From Benincasa hispida (taxonomy: Eukaryota; Streptophyta; Magnoliopsida; Cucurbitales; Cucurbitaceae): a stretch of DNA of 64,000 bases. The stretch lies in assembly GCF_009727055.1 (NCBI RefSeq), contig NC_052357.1, positions 12,708,639 to 12,772,638 on the forward strand, read 5' to 3'. A program made the translations under genes and the position numbers. The notes beneath the pieces are model-generated. The model saw only the letters and a list, made by a program, of their open reading frames with translations, was not told where the DNA came from and did no database searches. This document shows positions 48,529 to 60,114 of the stretch, in pieces. The first letter of the stretch is position 1; each line of letters begins with the position of its first letter.

Positions 48529-49200
48529 TTAATTGAAGTACATAGACTCCATTTCGAGATCCATGACTTTGATCCATTCATCTCTGTCAATATCTTCCAT
48601 TGCCTTCTTGTAAGACAATGGATCCTCAACTTCGCCATCAGCTACCATAGCTAGGATTTCAGTTAAACCCATATAGCGAATAGGTGGGTTCACAGACCTC
48701 CCATTACGTCGAGAATCCCTCAACACTTGAGGTGAATTTGATCTACTAGATGAACCTACTTCAACAACTCTTGTTGAGGTACTAGGCTCTTCAACAACTC
48801 TTGTTGAAGATTCAGTAGTTTCTTTGAAAATCTCATTCAACACAATTTTACTTCTGAACCTGTGCTCCCTTATATGGTCCTTCTCAAGAAAAGTAGTATG
48901 TATCGATACAAATACTTTTTTTTTTTCTTTAGGACCAAAGAAATAACTACCTCTCGTTCCCTTGGGGTAGCCTACAAATAGGCATAACCTTAAACGTGGT
49001 TCCAATTTCTTAGGATTAGCCTTAAGCACATGTGTTGGGTAACCCTGGATTCTGAAATGACGTAAGTTAGCTTTACAACCATTCCATAACTCCAAATGTG
49101 TTATGGCAACACTCTTGGAGGAAACGCAGTTCAGGATGTATGCTGCAACTTCCACTACATAACCCCAAAATGAGTCAGGTAAGGAAGCATAACTCATCAT
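48529..49200 (-). pseudogene. Copia integrase C-terminal part
   Basis: The longest open frame in the window (223 residues, minus strand) begins within MMSYASLPDSFWGYVVEVAA and continues with HFRIQGYPTHVLKANPKKLE, RLCLFVGYPKGTRGSYFF and a serine/threonine-rich tail, then DPLSYKKAMEDIDRDEWIK and LEMESMYFN. These are the integrase C-terminal module and the linker to RT in plant copia. The first methionine is internal to the ancestral frame, not a start. The catalytic core lies upstream in broken frames. Confidence 0.92.
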
Positions 49201-49491
49201 AAATCAAACCATGTTCAACAGGGTTCGATTTCTCCTCTCTGATACACCATTTTGCCGAGGTGTACCAGGTATTGAAAGTTGGGATACTATTCCATGTTCT
49301 ATCATATAGTTCTAGAAAGTTAAATCCATAAACTCTCCACCTCGATTAGATCAAAATGTTTTAATCGTTCTATTTAATGCATTTTAACCTTTAGCCTTAA
49401 ATTCTTTGAACTTTTCAAAATATTCAGACTTATGTGCATTAAATAAATGTACCCATATCTTGAATAATCATCAGTAGAAGTGATGAAATAT
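49201..49491 (-). pseudogene. Copia integrase catalytic core, frameshifted
   Basis: Minus-strand frames with shifts give YEYFITSTDDYSRYGYIYLM at the start, including the first catalytic aspartate region, and PGTPRQNGVSERRNRTLLN near 49225-49280, which holds the catalytic glutamate region of the GTPQQNG-E motif. The middle, around the second aspartate, is out of frame with several stops. Strand transfer activity is impossible from this copy. Confidence 0.85.
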
Positions 49492-49932
49492 TCATAACCT
49501 CCCCCTATTTTTTACATGCATCGAACCACATAGGTCTGAATGTACTACCTCTAGAGGTTCTTTGGCCCTATGACCTTTTCCAGTAAAAGGCCTTTTAGTC
49601 ATCTTGCCTTCAAGGCATGACTCACACATAAGTAAAGAATTTTCTTCTAACTCGTTTAGAAGTCTATTCTTCACCAACCTCTCAATCCTATTAAGGTTAA
49701 TGTTTCCTAGTCTTAGGTGCCAAAGTTGGGCATTTTCCTTAAGAGAAATTCTAAGTCTTTTAAGTTGAGTTACAATAGTTTTAAACATCTCTATGTTATG
49801 GAGAGCATTTTTTGCTAGCGGCCTTAGCACATATAAATTGTTTTCTAGTTTTGCAGAACATATATTGACACCATTCTTTTTAATAATCACTTTATTAAAA
49901 GAAAAGTTTAAATGATAACATTGTTCTAACAA
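49492..49932 (-). pseudogene. Copia GAG-pre-integrase (HHCC) domain
   Basis: A 146-residue minus-strand frame carries LENNLYVLRPLAKNALHN, LWHLRLGNINLNRIERLVKN, CESCLEGKMTKRPFTGKGHR and PLEVVHSDLCGSMHVKNRG. This is the zinc-binding N-terminal integrase domain and the beginning of the core. The second histidine of the HHCC motif is asparagine (LGN where the family has LGH), so zinc binding would be impaired even without the flanking stops. Confidence 0.9.
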
Positions 49933-50040
49933 ACACTTTATAGAAATTAAGTTCCTTTTAAAATCAGGAACTACCTATACATCATTCAAAATTAGAAATT
50001 TGTTCTGTAAAGTTAACCGGAGACCTCCCACTGCCACAGT

Positions 50041-50244
50041 TTAGACAACGTGCCCGGTTCCAACTCGCATCGTCATCTCACCAGCATCAAGTAACCGCCA
50101 GGAACTAATTCCTTGAAATGAAGAACAAATATGGTTAGTGGCCCCAGAGTCAATAATCCAGGCAGAATCATCATTCTCCATTAAACAAGTTTCCAAGACA
50201 AGCAAATCACATTTACCTTGTTTGGCCTTCTTCTTTTCTGCCAA
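50041..50244 (-). pseudogene. Copia aspartic protease
   Basis: The minus-strand frame reads CDLLVLETCLMENDDSAWII and then the active-site DSGATNHICS (DSG codons at 50143-50151), followed by MTMRVGTGHVV and a stop. DSGA at this place is the signature of the Ty1/copia protease that processes gag-pol. The frame upstream begins after the broken zinc knuckle. Confidence 0.9.
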
Positions 50245-50469
50245 ATATCTGGGGCAGTTCCTCTTTCAGTACCAATCCTGGTTGCAGTGGAAACACTTTC
50301 CTTTGTCAACCCTGACAGGTTGTCTATCCCTTGGTGCAGCAACTCCTGAGTTAGTAGCAACCTTCCCCTTTCCACCCTTCTTCTTCATCGATCTTTTGGT
50401 GCCAGAGGAAGAAGGTACAGACTTAGTTCCAGAGGTCCAACCTTTGTGGAACTTTTTAGAAGATGAAGC
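50245..50469 (-). pseudogene. Copia gag C-terminus with broken zinc knuckle
   Basis: Minus-strand translation gives a basic serine/lysine-rich stretch and then GKCFHCNQDWY, a stop and KRNCPRYLAEKKK. The CX2CX4HX4C zinc knuckle has its histidine changed to tyrosine and the next tryptophan codon turned into TGA. Both are C-to-T type changes on one strand or the other. The part upstream lies beyond the solo LTR at 52250. Confidence 0.88.
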
Positions 50470-52249
50470 TGTTGGGTTTTATGTCCTAAAACTCGTGGTA
50501 TGAAAACAATGGAGCTTATTCTGAAAATTCAATAAAGGTGTTTGAATAGAAATCCAATAAACCTAAAAGTTCTTTGACTATTGAATGAGTACTTGAATTT
50601 TATGTGGGGACATAAAGGTGGATCGGGTTCGAGTAAATAGTCAAAATGATCTATAGTATATGGATAAGGTTGGGTACCTTATTTTGGTAACACTATTGGA
50701 TACGGCCTACTCTGTAGTTGTTACAAGGAGTTGTAAAATGCTACAAATGAAGTGATTCTAATTCGTTCATGTTGGACATGAGGAGTGGGGGTGTCCTTGT
50801 GCAAAAGAGTTTGTACAACATCGGACCACGAAATGAGTCACTCTTACTTTATAACGTTGTTTACTATTTAAGACTAACTATTTCAAAGCGATGACCTAGG
50901 TAACTTGACCTTAGTTCTGAGCTAACTATGAACTCCTGTTTATCTGAAATTACCCTTAGATTTGCATAGGTGAGAGTTGGCTCAACAAGCTGGCTCAATA
51001 TGACTGCCATTTCAGGGGTAAGACTGGATAGATAGCTGAGGACATAGGGTGCAAGAGGGAATTCACTCCTACTCGCTTTACTCGAACCCTTAAGTACTGA
51101 TTCTGAGCATGAACAAGGGATCCCGCCCTCTCATGCCAATGAGAGGGACTCGGTTTTATGATTGGATCACAAAACAATTGTTCATTAGAGGATCAGTGGG
51201 ACTTAAGGAACAAAAGGTAATTTTGGGGGTAAAACAGAGATTTAACACATTTGTTATTACGAACAACCTGTGAAGGGTTAACTTACTAATCATGGTTATA
51301 TCGAGTGGACATAATATAACTACAGTGAGAGGAGTTCAACTATGGGCTTTAGTGGAGTGACCCATTAGTCAATGAATGGGGGTTAGATCGGTCTAATGAG
51401 TTTAGCCAATTAATCTCGGATCGTTGGAGCCCATGACCTGTAGGTTCATGAGGTCCCCCTACTAGCTCAAAAATGAATTAGCTTTAGAGTAGTGTGATAA
51501 GTTAATTTGAAATGTTCAAAATAGAATCAAAAGGAATTTGAGAAAATATATTTAAATATGATTTAAATATATGAAGATGAATTTGTGTAAAAATTAATTT
51601 AATATTGGATATTAAATTAATTAGAATTATTTAAATTATTTAAATAATTATTTATTAATTTTATTAGAAAATTAATTTATGAAATTAATTTTTAAAATTA
51701 ATAAATTTTAAAATCAAAATAGATTTTGGAAATTGAAAAATTACACAAAATTGAAAATGAGTTTTTCAAAGTTCATCTTCAACTAGCTTACAAGGAACCC
51801 ACCACCTCTTCTTTTGGTTTACTCCAAGCATGAGCTGCATCCCATGCAACACATCTCTTTGCATGATAGTCTGCAATATATTGAAGAGATTGGATGAAGA
51901 AAGGGAGGATGAACCGACTGAATTTTTGCTGAAAAATTCGGATGAAGAAGGTATTCTTCAATGGGTTGGTTCAGTGAGCTTTCTTCATATTCCCTTTGAT
52001 TCCAGCTTATTTTGAGTCCCATAACTCAACCTAGAGCACCAGAAGATTGTAGGAAAGATCTTCTGGTGGTATACATAAAGATTTGGAGAATTTTGCAGCT
52101 TGAAAATGGAGATTTCAATGGTTCGGCCAAGGTATGTTCATGAAACCCATTATACTCTATTTTAGCATGTTTCTTTTCAACCAAAATTAATGAATTAGAA
52201 TGCTTATGGATCCTGTCCTCTTCCGTTACGTGATGGTGTCGATGCAACA
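50470..52249 (+). mobile_element. Solo copia LTR, group B, in gag; TSD GAAGC
   Basis: It starts TGTTGGGTTTTATGTCC and ends GTCGATGCAACA, with TGTTG/CAACA inverted ends. GAAGC flanks it exactly (50465-50469 and 52250-52254). The gag reading on the minus strand is cut here and continues on the other side. Length 1,780 bp defines group B. Both hairpins are present (50797-50818 and 51126-51147). It is inserted opposite to the host element. Confidence 0.95.
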
Positions 52250-52883
52250 GAAGCAACATTTGCTTTAGCCTTTTTCTCCTTGCTTTTCAACAAGGATTGG
52301 AAAGTCTGCAGCTCATTGAGTAGGGTAGTTAGGTTGTAGTCAATCTTGTTCAGAACAACATTGCTACGGAAGTGCAGGAAACTTTCAAGTAAAGATTCCA
52401 GTATAATGCAAACCTGGCTGGCCTCATCGATGCTTGACCCATTCATCTCCGCCATGTTGAAGTGGATCATCATGTTGAGAACGTGTTCTCGAACAGATGC
52501 TCCCTCTTGCATACAGACATTAAAGATGTACTTAAGAGGGTCGTGCCTGAGCTGTGCAGACGGTTGTCAAAATATTCCCCTCAGGGACTCTATGATCTCA
52601 CAAGCTGTGAGCATGAGCTCGTGCTTCTTGTCCAAGACTTCGTTAAGGCTTGCCAAGATGTACACTCGAGCCTTCTCATTTTCCTTTATCCAGCGCTCGT
52701 ATGCTTTCTGAATGTTTCGAGGAGAATTAGGAGGTTGAATGGGAGGACACTCCTCCATCAGGACAAAATGCAGGTCATCGATGATTAAAATAGTGTTGAT
52801 CATGTTTTTCCAACTAGCGTAGTTCTCCTAGTTCTCCCAGTTAATTTATCGGCGGCAAGTAAATTAAGAGTCGCGGTAGTCAT
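52250..52883 (-). pseudogene. Copia gag N-terminal part
   Basis: From ATG at 52883 the minus strand reads TTATLNLLAADKLTG, then a 10-bp near-duplication (GAGAACTAGG/GAGAACTACG, about 52820-52840) shifts the frame. It continues as MINTILIIDDLHFVLMEECP, RWIKENEKARVYILASLNEV, KKHELMLTACEIIESLRGIF, another shift, then VREHVLNMMIHFNMAEMNG and EKKAKANVAS up to the LTR insertion. Domain type and length equal the gag at 20247. Confidence 0.88.
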
Positions 52884-55293
52884 TTTAAAACTTTTCTGAA
52901 AAAGAACAAACCTAATTTAGTCTACTTGCATTAAACCACTTTTAAGAAAACCAATCAAGTTTTAGCAAAATAGTCTAGTGTACCTTAAGTGACATCTATT
53001 TTGCAATGATGCTTCAGTGAGGCAGGAAAAAAGTCACCTTAAGGTGATCAAGTGTCCCTTCACTCAAATGAGACATTCTCAACCATTAGACAAAAACAAC
53101 TCCTTGTAATTGTAACTAATAGTCACCATTGTTCAGTCCAAAATTTGTTAACATCCTTAACAATTCTGTGTAACTGTAACTTCTTATTTTAGGTTCTAGA
53201 GTCTCGCGCCAATGAGTCAACCGTAGGGAAAAACCAATTGGAACAAGAGACTAAAGCAACCCTATCCATTTTTGGAGATCCAATAAAGCATCATGCAATA
53301 CAGCCATCCTCTAAGGGAACACCCACGATGCCACGAGGCGATGCATGAAACTTTATTCAACCTAATGAGAGAAACCGAAGGATGTATTGTCACATGTCCC
53401 ACTCCCTTACTCTAAACACTCTCTTCATTCACCTTGGTATTGACCTACCCAAATGCCACCCGAAGGGGGACACCCATTGTGCCTCGAGGCTGAGAGTAGA
53501 TCTCACGGTGTGAACTTTTAGGGAGAAATGTGTAGAGGTAAAAATGAAGTATCATATACCCCATTTTCCTCCCACCGAATGTTTTCCCTAGGGTTAATTA
53601 ACTTAGGAAAATCTGGCTACTGATTGTATCTAAGTGTTTTTAATTTACTAAAAAACAATTCTTGTCTTTGATGATTAGATAACTTTGATTTAAGTCTCAT
53701 TAAACTCTTTAATAGACTTTCATCAAACTTGCATGCATGAAACAAATCTATCTAATTCACCTTTTCAGGTAGGTTCCCAGGTAGGGGTGCGACGTTTTCA
53801 TCGACTTAAGTACCCAGCTTAGCCAGAATCAGCCTTAGACAAAAGGTCCCTTATAGATACATTTTTTTACATATTTAATCTTTTATTGGGAATCAATTTA
53901 ATCCTATTAAACCGATTTAAAAGATTAAACTTAGATTTCTAATCTCATTATAAAAGTGATCTTAGGTCTATCTCAATCATATTTTAAAACTGTTTTAAAA
54001 AAGGATTATAGCCTAAGGTTTGCATGCAACTCTTTATTATTGATTTTAATTCTAATTTCATTTAATTATAAAAATTATAAATAAATGAAACAATTAAAAC
54101 TAACTATTACATGATAGACATACATAAGTTAATTATAACACTTATAAATTAACATAAAGTAATGTCATGTTTCATGCAATGTTCATTCATTACTAATATA
54201 TAATATTTATATAACTAAGTAATGAATCATGCTATAGCAACATTCCATACAACCATTCAACCTTATATTATAACACTTATAATAAAATGATGCATGGATA
54301 TGCTATAAATGTATATTATAACACTTATAATATAAAATGATGCATGAAAATAAATGTATAACCTATGGTGGGTTTTAAAACTAGATGACATACATTATGA
54401 CATATAGTAAAAACATACATCACATGTATATTTATACTTAAAAGTTGATGGACCAGGATAGAACCTCTCTAAACAAGAAATTAAAAGGTTAACTATTACA
54501 AAATTTGAGTCCACCAGTTCAGAACAAGTGAACCGGGTCTTGAATCGCTCCTCAAAGAACACCTTGTAGTTGATCGTGTAGCAAACACACCAAGTGTCGA
54601 GCAGCTATGCGTCGGGTCTATGCGATCACGTAGCTAATGACTATGCGATGAGTATGAAAGTCTACACGATCATATAGTAAGCATCCATGCGTTGAGTATC
54701 AAATACTATGCAATCACGTAGCTAATAACTATGTGATGAGCATGATAGTCTACGTGATCGCGTAGCACGCAAGCTTACTTTGAGTATCCAAAACCGTATG
54801 ATCGTTTAGCAAGTAAATGCCTATGCGATCATGTAGCCAACACAACATGATCGTGTAGTAAACTCTACAGGATCGCGTAGCATTAGCTATGCGATCATTT
54901 AGCAAATGCTACACCGTGTGTAGCAAACTCTACACGATCGCATAATAAAAGCTATCTGATCGTTTAGCTCTAGCTACATGATGCGGTAACCTCTGTTTCG
55001 TCTTCTCCATCGAAACTCCGATCTGCAACCCTTCTTTGAAGCTTCACAAGCGACTCAAAACTAACAAATTTACAAACTCGATTGCAATGTTTAATGCCCA
55101 AAAACGTAGGAGCCCTTTACAAACCAACTTTGTAAATTTAAAGAAATCCTTAAAACGAGAATTCTATCCTGAAAACATCCATCAACAATTCATTCATAAC
55201 CATTCATCAAATAAATAGAATGTAGATCATAAAACCGACCAGTACTGTAAACGATTCAATACAAGAATGAAATTTGGAATCAGAAACCAACAA
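52884..55293 (-). mobile_element. Copia leader, about 2.4 kb
   Basis: Long untranslated region between PBS and gag, with the CGTGAGAT and CTTCACTCAAATGAGACA blocks also seen in the other leaders. Its distal part holds a CGATCG-rich array (54560-54990). A 60-residue frame at 55036-55218 has no domain. Confidence 0.7.
54560..54990 (-). repeat. CGATCG-type array in the leader
   Basis: Units like TACACGATCGTGTAGCAAA or TATGCGATCATGTAGC repeat about every 28-33 bases, some forming complementary pairs (CTACACGATC / GATCGTGTAG). The motif is related to the LTR A minisatellites, but this copy lies between PBS and gag. Confidence 0.75.
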
Positions 55294-55311
55294 CCTGGCT
55301 CTTATACTAAT
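55294..55311 (-). other. Primer-binding site, degenerate
   Basis: ATTAGTATAAGAGCCAGG on the minus strand directly follows the LTR end and aligns with TTGGTATCAGAGCC with a few changes. Confidence 0.7.
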
Positions 55312-57108
55312 TGAAGGAACTCGTGTGAGGAGAACCTTGAGTAAAAGCGGATTGACCAAACTCCATTAATTATCGAATACTAAGTCTACAGTAAACATAC
55401 AATAGATATACATTCAAAATAAATTATAACATGCTTTTTCAATAAAAGAGTTCAAGAAATATTACCTTTGAATAACCTTTTCTTCACGAATACTTCGAAC
55501 AGTCACGAACCCTTTTGAAGACTTTCTTCAAAATAACCTTGAATAGAAATTCAGACACAACCACAATAGAGTCCTTGCTATTCTCAGGGTGAGAACCCAG
55601 AAGTGGTGGGCTCTGACTATTTTGGTTTGAGAGAAAGTTTGGTGGAGGAGGTGGATTGAGAATTCTCTAAAAAACACCACATAACACTTTTGTAAAACTC
55701 TCTATCGTTCAACAACCTCAACGTAAAAGAAGAAGAAAAAGTTTTTTTCTTTCATTCTCCTTTTTGCCATAAAAAAATATAATCACCCACTAAAGTGGGT
55801 GGAGAGAAAAGATGGGGAAGGCAGTTGTAACTCTCTTCCTTATTATTCAAATAATAATAATATAATATAAATAAATATGATAACTAACTTATCATATAGT
55901 TATCATATTATATTCATATTAAATTATATGTTATATCAAATATAACATATAACTCATAGTTTTAATATTATATCACATACAATATAAACTATAGTTCATT
56001 TTTCTCTATTTTATGGCATTTAATATAAATCTCATTTATATTAAATTTAACAACTATGAATCACATTCATAGAATATATATTTGAATCTCCTTCAAATAT
56101 TTATTTCCTCCCATTAAGCTATAATATATCAAATACATTATGACAATTATATCATCTATAATTGAAACAATTTAATTTTATCATATATAATTAAATCCCT
56201 CCATTAATTTGAACAATTCAAATTAATCCAAAAATCGATTCTCAACTAAATCCTTTTGAGCTACCAAGGGGATCTCATGGACTGTAGCTTGAAGCTCTAA
56301 TGGCACATGAATAATTAATTAAACTCTTTAATTATATTATTCACCATCTGTTAACTGTTGGACACTCTACTAAAGACCGACAGCTGCACTCTTTGCACTA
56401 CAAATATATTTTTGTGTCCATTGGATATTACCAATCAACAGTACGATGACCCATCACAAATTTCTTGTAAGTACAGTTAGGCCAAATTACCCTTTTGCCC
56501 TTATAGTTACGATCCTCTAATGAACAATAGATCATAGTCTTACTATGACTAAAACCCTCTCGGGCCAGGAGAGGGTGTGGCGCCACATTGTCGTTTAAGA
56601 CCTGGAATCAGGCCTAAGGGAATAATTTATCTACTTACTTCTGCTTCGAGGAAGGAGTGAATTCCATCTTGTGTAGCTGTGTTCCCAGCTCTCCAATCAG
56701 ACAAATCCCTAAAATGGTAGGCTTGTTGAGTCGTGATCTGGTCACTCTCACTCATACAAATCAAAGGATCGCCCTCATAGGCAGAAGTTCACAATTCACT
56801 CAGGATTCAGGTCATGTTACCTATGGTCATCCTGGTGAATTGTAAGTCTCTATTATGAACGGTGTTATATAATGAGACTAAACATTTCGTGGAATAGTCT
56901 TATACAAACTCCTTTGTATAGAATATCTCCGCACACATGTCTAATACATGAATGATCAGGATCAGATCATTTGTAGTACTTTACAAAAATTTTAACACCT
57001 GCAAAGCAGACCATACTCGTAGTGCACCAGGATAAGGTACCCAACCTTATTTATCTACTATAGACCATTTAGGTTATCACTTAAACATGAGCCACCCGTA
57101 TGTCTCCA
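55312..57108 (-). mobile_element. 5' copia LTR, group A, truncated start
   Basis: The minus-strand end CGAGTTCCTTCA (55312) equals that of the solo LTR at 10420. It runs to 57108, where about 130 bases of the LTR start are missing. It carries the hairpins (near 56907-56926 and at 56555-56575). With the pol and the LTR at 45235-46956 it delimits a nearly complete but dead element. Confidence 0.85.
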
Positions 57109-57139
57109 CCCAACCTTATTTATCTACTATAGACCATTT
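57040..57139. repeat. 31-bp duplication at an element junction
   Basis: CCCAACCTTATTTATCTACT and the next 11 bases occur at 57040-57070 inside the LTR and again at 57109-57139 at its broken edge. The second copy links the LTR to an unrelated copia element. Confidence 0.85.
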
Positions 57140-57257
57140 TTCATTTTGAATCTAGTTCTCATGATCTCTTATCACTAAGTGGGTATCCTTATATATGGCT
57201 CATGATTATTATAAGGGTTTCAACCTCATCCCCCTCGATGTGTTCCAGACCCTTTCT

Positions 57258-57600
57258 TTAGTTAAGGCCCTTTGTTAATGGATATGTAAGATTATCATAA
57301 GATTTAATATAATTCACATTAATAATCCCATTACTCAAATAAGATCTCACATTACTGTGTTTTCTTCTTATAGGTCTAGATTTATTGATATAAAAACAAT
57401 TTTTTACTCTACTAATTGTGGCAATGCTATCACAATTTATCACGATTGGAGGTACTAGTTTATCCTACATTGGAATTTCATATAATAAATCTCTTAGTCA
57501 ACTGGCTTCCTCACTGGCTGAAGCTAAAGGAATAAGTTCTATTTCCATAGTGGAGTTAGCAATATTTTTTTGTTTTTTAGATTTCCAACAAATAGCACTA
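57258..57600 (-). pseudogene. Copia element 2 RNase H end
   Basis: The minus-strand frame gives INCDSIATISRVKNCFY, KSRPIRRKHSNVRSYLS, IINVNYIKSYDNLTYPLTKG, matching the C-terminal RNase H of a plant copia lineage different from the one at 47025. Upstream codons near 57440-57560 give ASEEASQLRDLLYEIP. No LTR or PPT of this element is visible on its left, which is cut at 57139. Confidence 0.85.
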
Positions 57601-58660
57601 CCTCCCAAGGTAAAAATATAACTGTAGTAGATAGAGATTTACCTGAAAATGTATTTTAGTCAGCACAAAAAAATCCTCCAATAACAGTCAGATATTTTTT
57701 TATAGAGTAAGCTATAATCTTTTATTCCCAATAAATATTTCATAACACGATCAGTGGCATGTCAATGCTCTTTACCTGGCTTACTTGTAAATCTACTAAG
57801 AACTCCTATTGCATATGCAATGTCAGGTCTAGTACAATCAGTTGCATATCATAGGCTACCGATCACACTAGCAAAATCCTTTTAATTAATTGCATCACTT
57901 TCATATTCAATGAGAAATAAGTGAACACTTGAATCAAATGGATAGACACATGTTTAATCAAAATAATTATATTTCCTAAGTATTTTCTTGATATAACATG
58001 ATTGGTCAAGAAAAAAACCATATGGATTTTTCATTATTTTCATATCCAGAATATAATTAGCTTCACCAATTACTTTCATATCAAAATGACTGCTTAACAA
58101 TTTTTTTGTTTCATTTATAACAAAATTATTTGAGCTAAAGATCAGTAAATCATCAACATATAGGCTAATAATAACATGATCAGAATCTGTCCATGATTAA
58201 TGATAGATACACTTGTCACATTCATTTGGTTTAATAATTATTTAGCATGCAAGAATCAAATTTTTCATGTCACTGCTTTGGAGCTTGCTTTAAGCCATAT
58301 AAGGATTTAGTAAGCTTACACACTTTGTTCTCTTGTCAAGACTCTATAAAACATTCAGGTTGGTCTATATAAATTTCTTCTTCTAAATCACCATTTAGAA
58401 AAGTTGTTTTCACATCCATTTAATGAATATTCATATAAAAAATTGCAGCAATTGCAATTAACAATTTAATGGATGTGATTTTTATAACTAGAGAAAAGGT
58501 ATCAAAGAAGTCTAAATCTTCCTTTTGTTTAAAACCTTTTGCGACAAGCCTTGTTCTGTACTTGTCTATACTATCATTTGGTTTCAACTTTTTTCTTAGG
58601 ACCCACTTACACTCAATAGTTTTACAACCTAGTGCTAAGTCAACCAATTTTCAAGTTCTA
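57601..58660 (-). pseudogene. Copia element 2 reverse transcriptase
   Basis: Minus-strand pieces include CKTIECKWVLRKKLKPNDSI, KYRTRLVAKGFKQKEDLDFF, KITSIKLLIAIAAIFYMNIH (58647 to 58420), codons for YMDQPECF-like and KLTKSLYGLKQAP-like motifs near 58270-58370, and the catalytic YVDD (58149-58160). Frames are broken by several stops and shifts. Motif wording places it in a copia lineage distinct from the element at 45235-57108. Confidence 0.85.
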
Positions 58661-59590
58661 TTAGAAATTAATGATTCCATCTCATCATTTACGACCTCTT
58701 TTCAAAAAATTGCATATGGAGATGTTAAAGCTTCTTACAAAGAAATTTGTATTTCCTGAACATTATAAACATAAAAATCAAGACCAAAATCTTTCAAAAT
58801 TCTAGCTCTTTTACTTCTCTTTCATTCAACTGGAGAATTGTTGTAATTATTATCACTAGGAGTCAAGGAACCAAACTTAGAAGTCTATTCACTGCTTTGA
58901 CCCTATTATTTCTTGACTAGGAAAGTTTTCTTCATGAAATTTTTCTTCGTGAAAAATTGTATTATTTGATTCAAAATCATATTATGTTCAATATAAGGAA
59001 ATCTATAGGTTACACTATTAATTGCATATCCAAGAAAACATAGGTGGTAACTTTAAAATCCTAATTTCGGTCTTTTATGATCTCTTAGTCTTACAAAAGC
59101 TAAACATCCTCAAACTCTTAAATATACCAAATTTGGCTTATACCCTTTCCATAATTGAAAAGGTAGTCTTTGTCTTTTTTGTGGCACTCGATTTAACACA
59201 TGACAAGCAGTCAAAACCGCTTCACCCAGAAGATTAAAAGGTACATCTGATTCTAGTATCATTGCATTCGTCAAACCAATTAAGGTTCTATTTTTCCTCT
59301 TGGCTACTTCATTAGAAGTAGGTAAATATGGAGGAACAGTCTCATGAATTATTCTTAATGATTCAACATATGAATTGAATTCAAATTATTCATATTCTCG
59401 ACCTCTATCACTTCTAATCTTTTAATTTTTCTACCAAATTGATTTTCAACTTTGAAGAGAAATTTTTTAAAAATCTCAAAAGCATCACTTTTATTTTTGT
59501 AATAAATAAATGGAAGTATATTTTGAGAAATCATCAATAAAAGTGATAAAGTATCTATTTCGTCCTCTAACTAAAATTCCTTCAAATCTC
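58661..59590 (-). pseudogene. Copia element 2 integrase
   Basis: The minus-strand segment 59537-59355 reads YYKNKSDAFEIFKKFLFKVE and NQFGRKIKRLEVIEVEN, matching the integrase core after the first catalytic aspartate (KTKDEAFEKF...VENQLGRKIK...SDRGGE), with the DRGGE motif lost. Codons near 59030-59300 match the SYLLGYAINSVTYRF-like and ETIPLNEAAC-like C-terminal motifs. The element is cut at about 59590, so GAG-pre-integrase, protease and gag are absent. Confidence 0.75.
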
Positions 59591-59594
59591 AAAA

Positions 59595-60114
59595 GCATAA
59601 CTTTTTATGGAGTTTAAAATCAATGTTAACTTATGGAAAGTACCCTAATAAAAGTATGAAGTTTGAAATTGAATTATAGGTTATAAAAGGGCTGAAAGGG
59701 GTCACATATTTTGGTATAGAGATTATGTTTCACTTGGAAAGTGAAAAAGAGAACCTTTAATTTAACTTATTGGTCTTAACGAAGATAAGTGGGAGGAAAA
59801 TAAAAGCATTTAATAAAGGTTTTATTATTTTGATAAGGTAAAGTAAATTGATATTTTGAGGTCAAAGGCTAAGTTGGTTTGGCTTCCTAAGTTAATAGTT
59901 TATTGGTTGCGAGCATTTGAGATTGACTTCAATTGGTTTTCCTTCAAAAATTTGGATATATTATATGAAAGGAGGTATAGACCTTTATGGACAACTGAAG
60001 TTTAAAGTACTATTCACTTGGATCAATGAAGCAATTCGAAAGCGAGATGATGAGGTGAGGATTAAGTATCAAAAGCTTTTCAAGATTTGAACTTTCGATG
60101 ATGAAAGTTCTAAA
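59595..60114 (+). mobile_element. 3' interior of gypsy element 2
   Basis: The part near 59700-59890 matches 8815-9000 of gypsy element 1. The last part encodes only traces of an integrase tail (DDEVRIKYQKLFK-like, near 60045-60090). About 6 kb of interior present in element 1's arrangement is missing between these blocks, so this is an internally deleted relative. Confidence 0.6.

Noticed and set aside
54560..54990. CRISPR-like or viral origin repeats
   Set aside because: Units are degenerate, the spacers are themselves repeat-derived, and related arrays sit inside copia LTRs.
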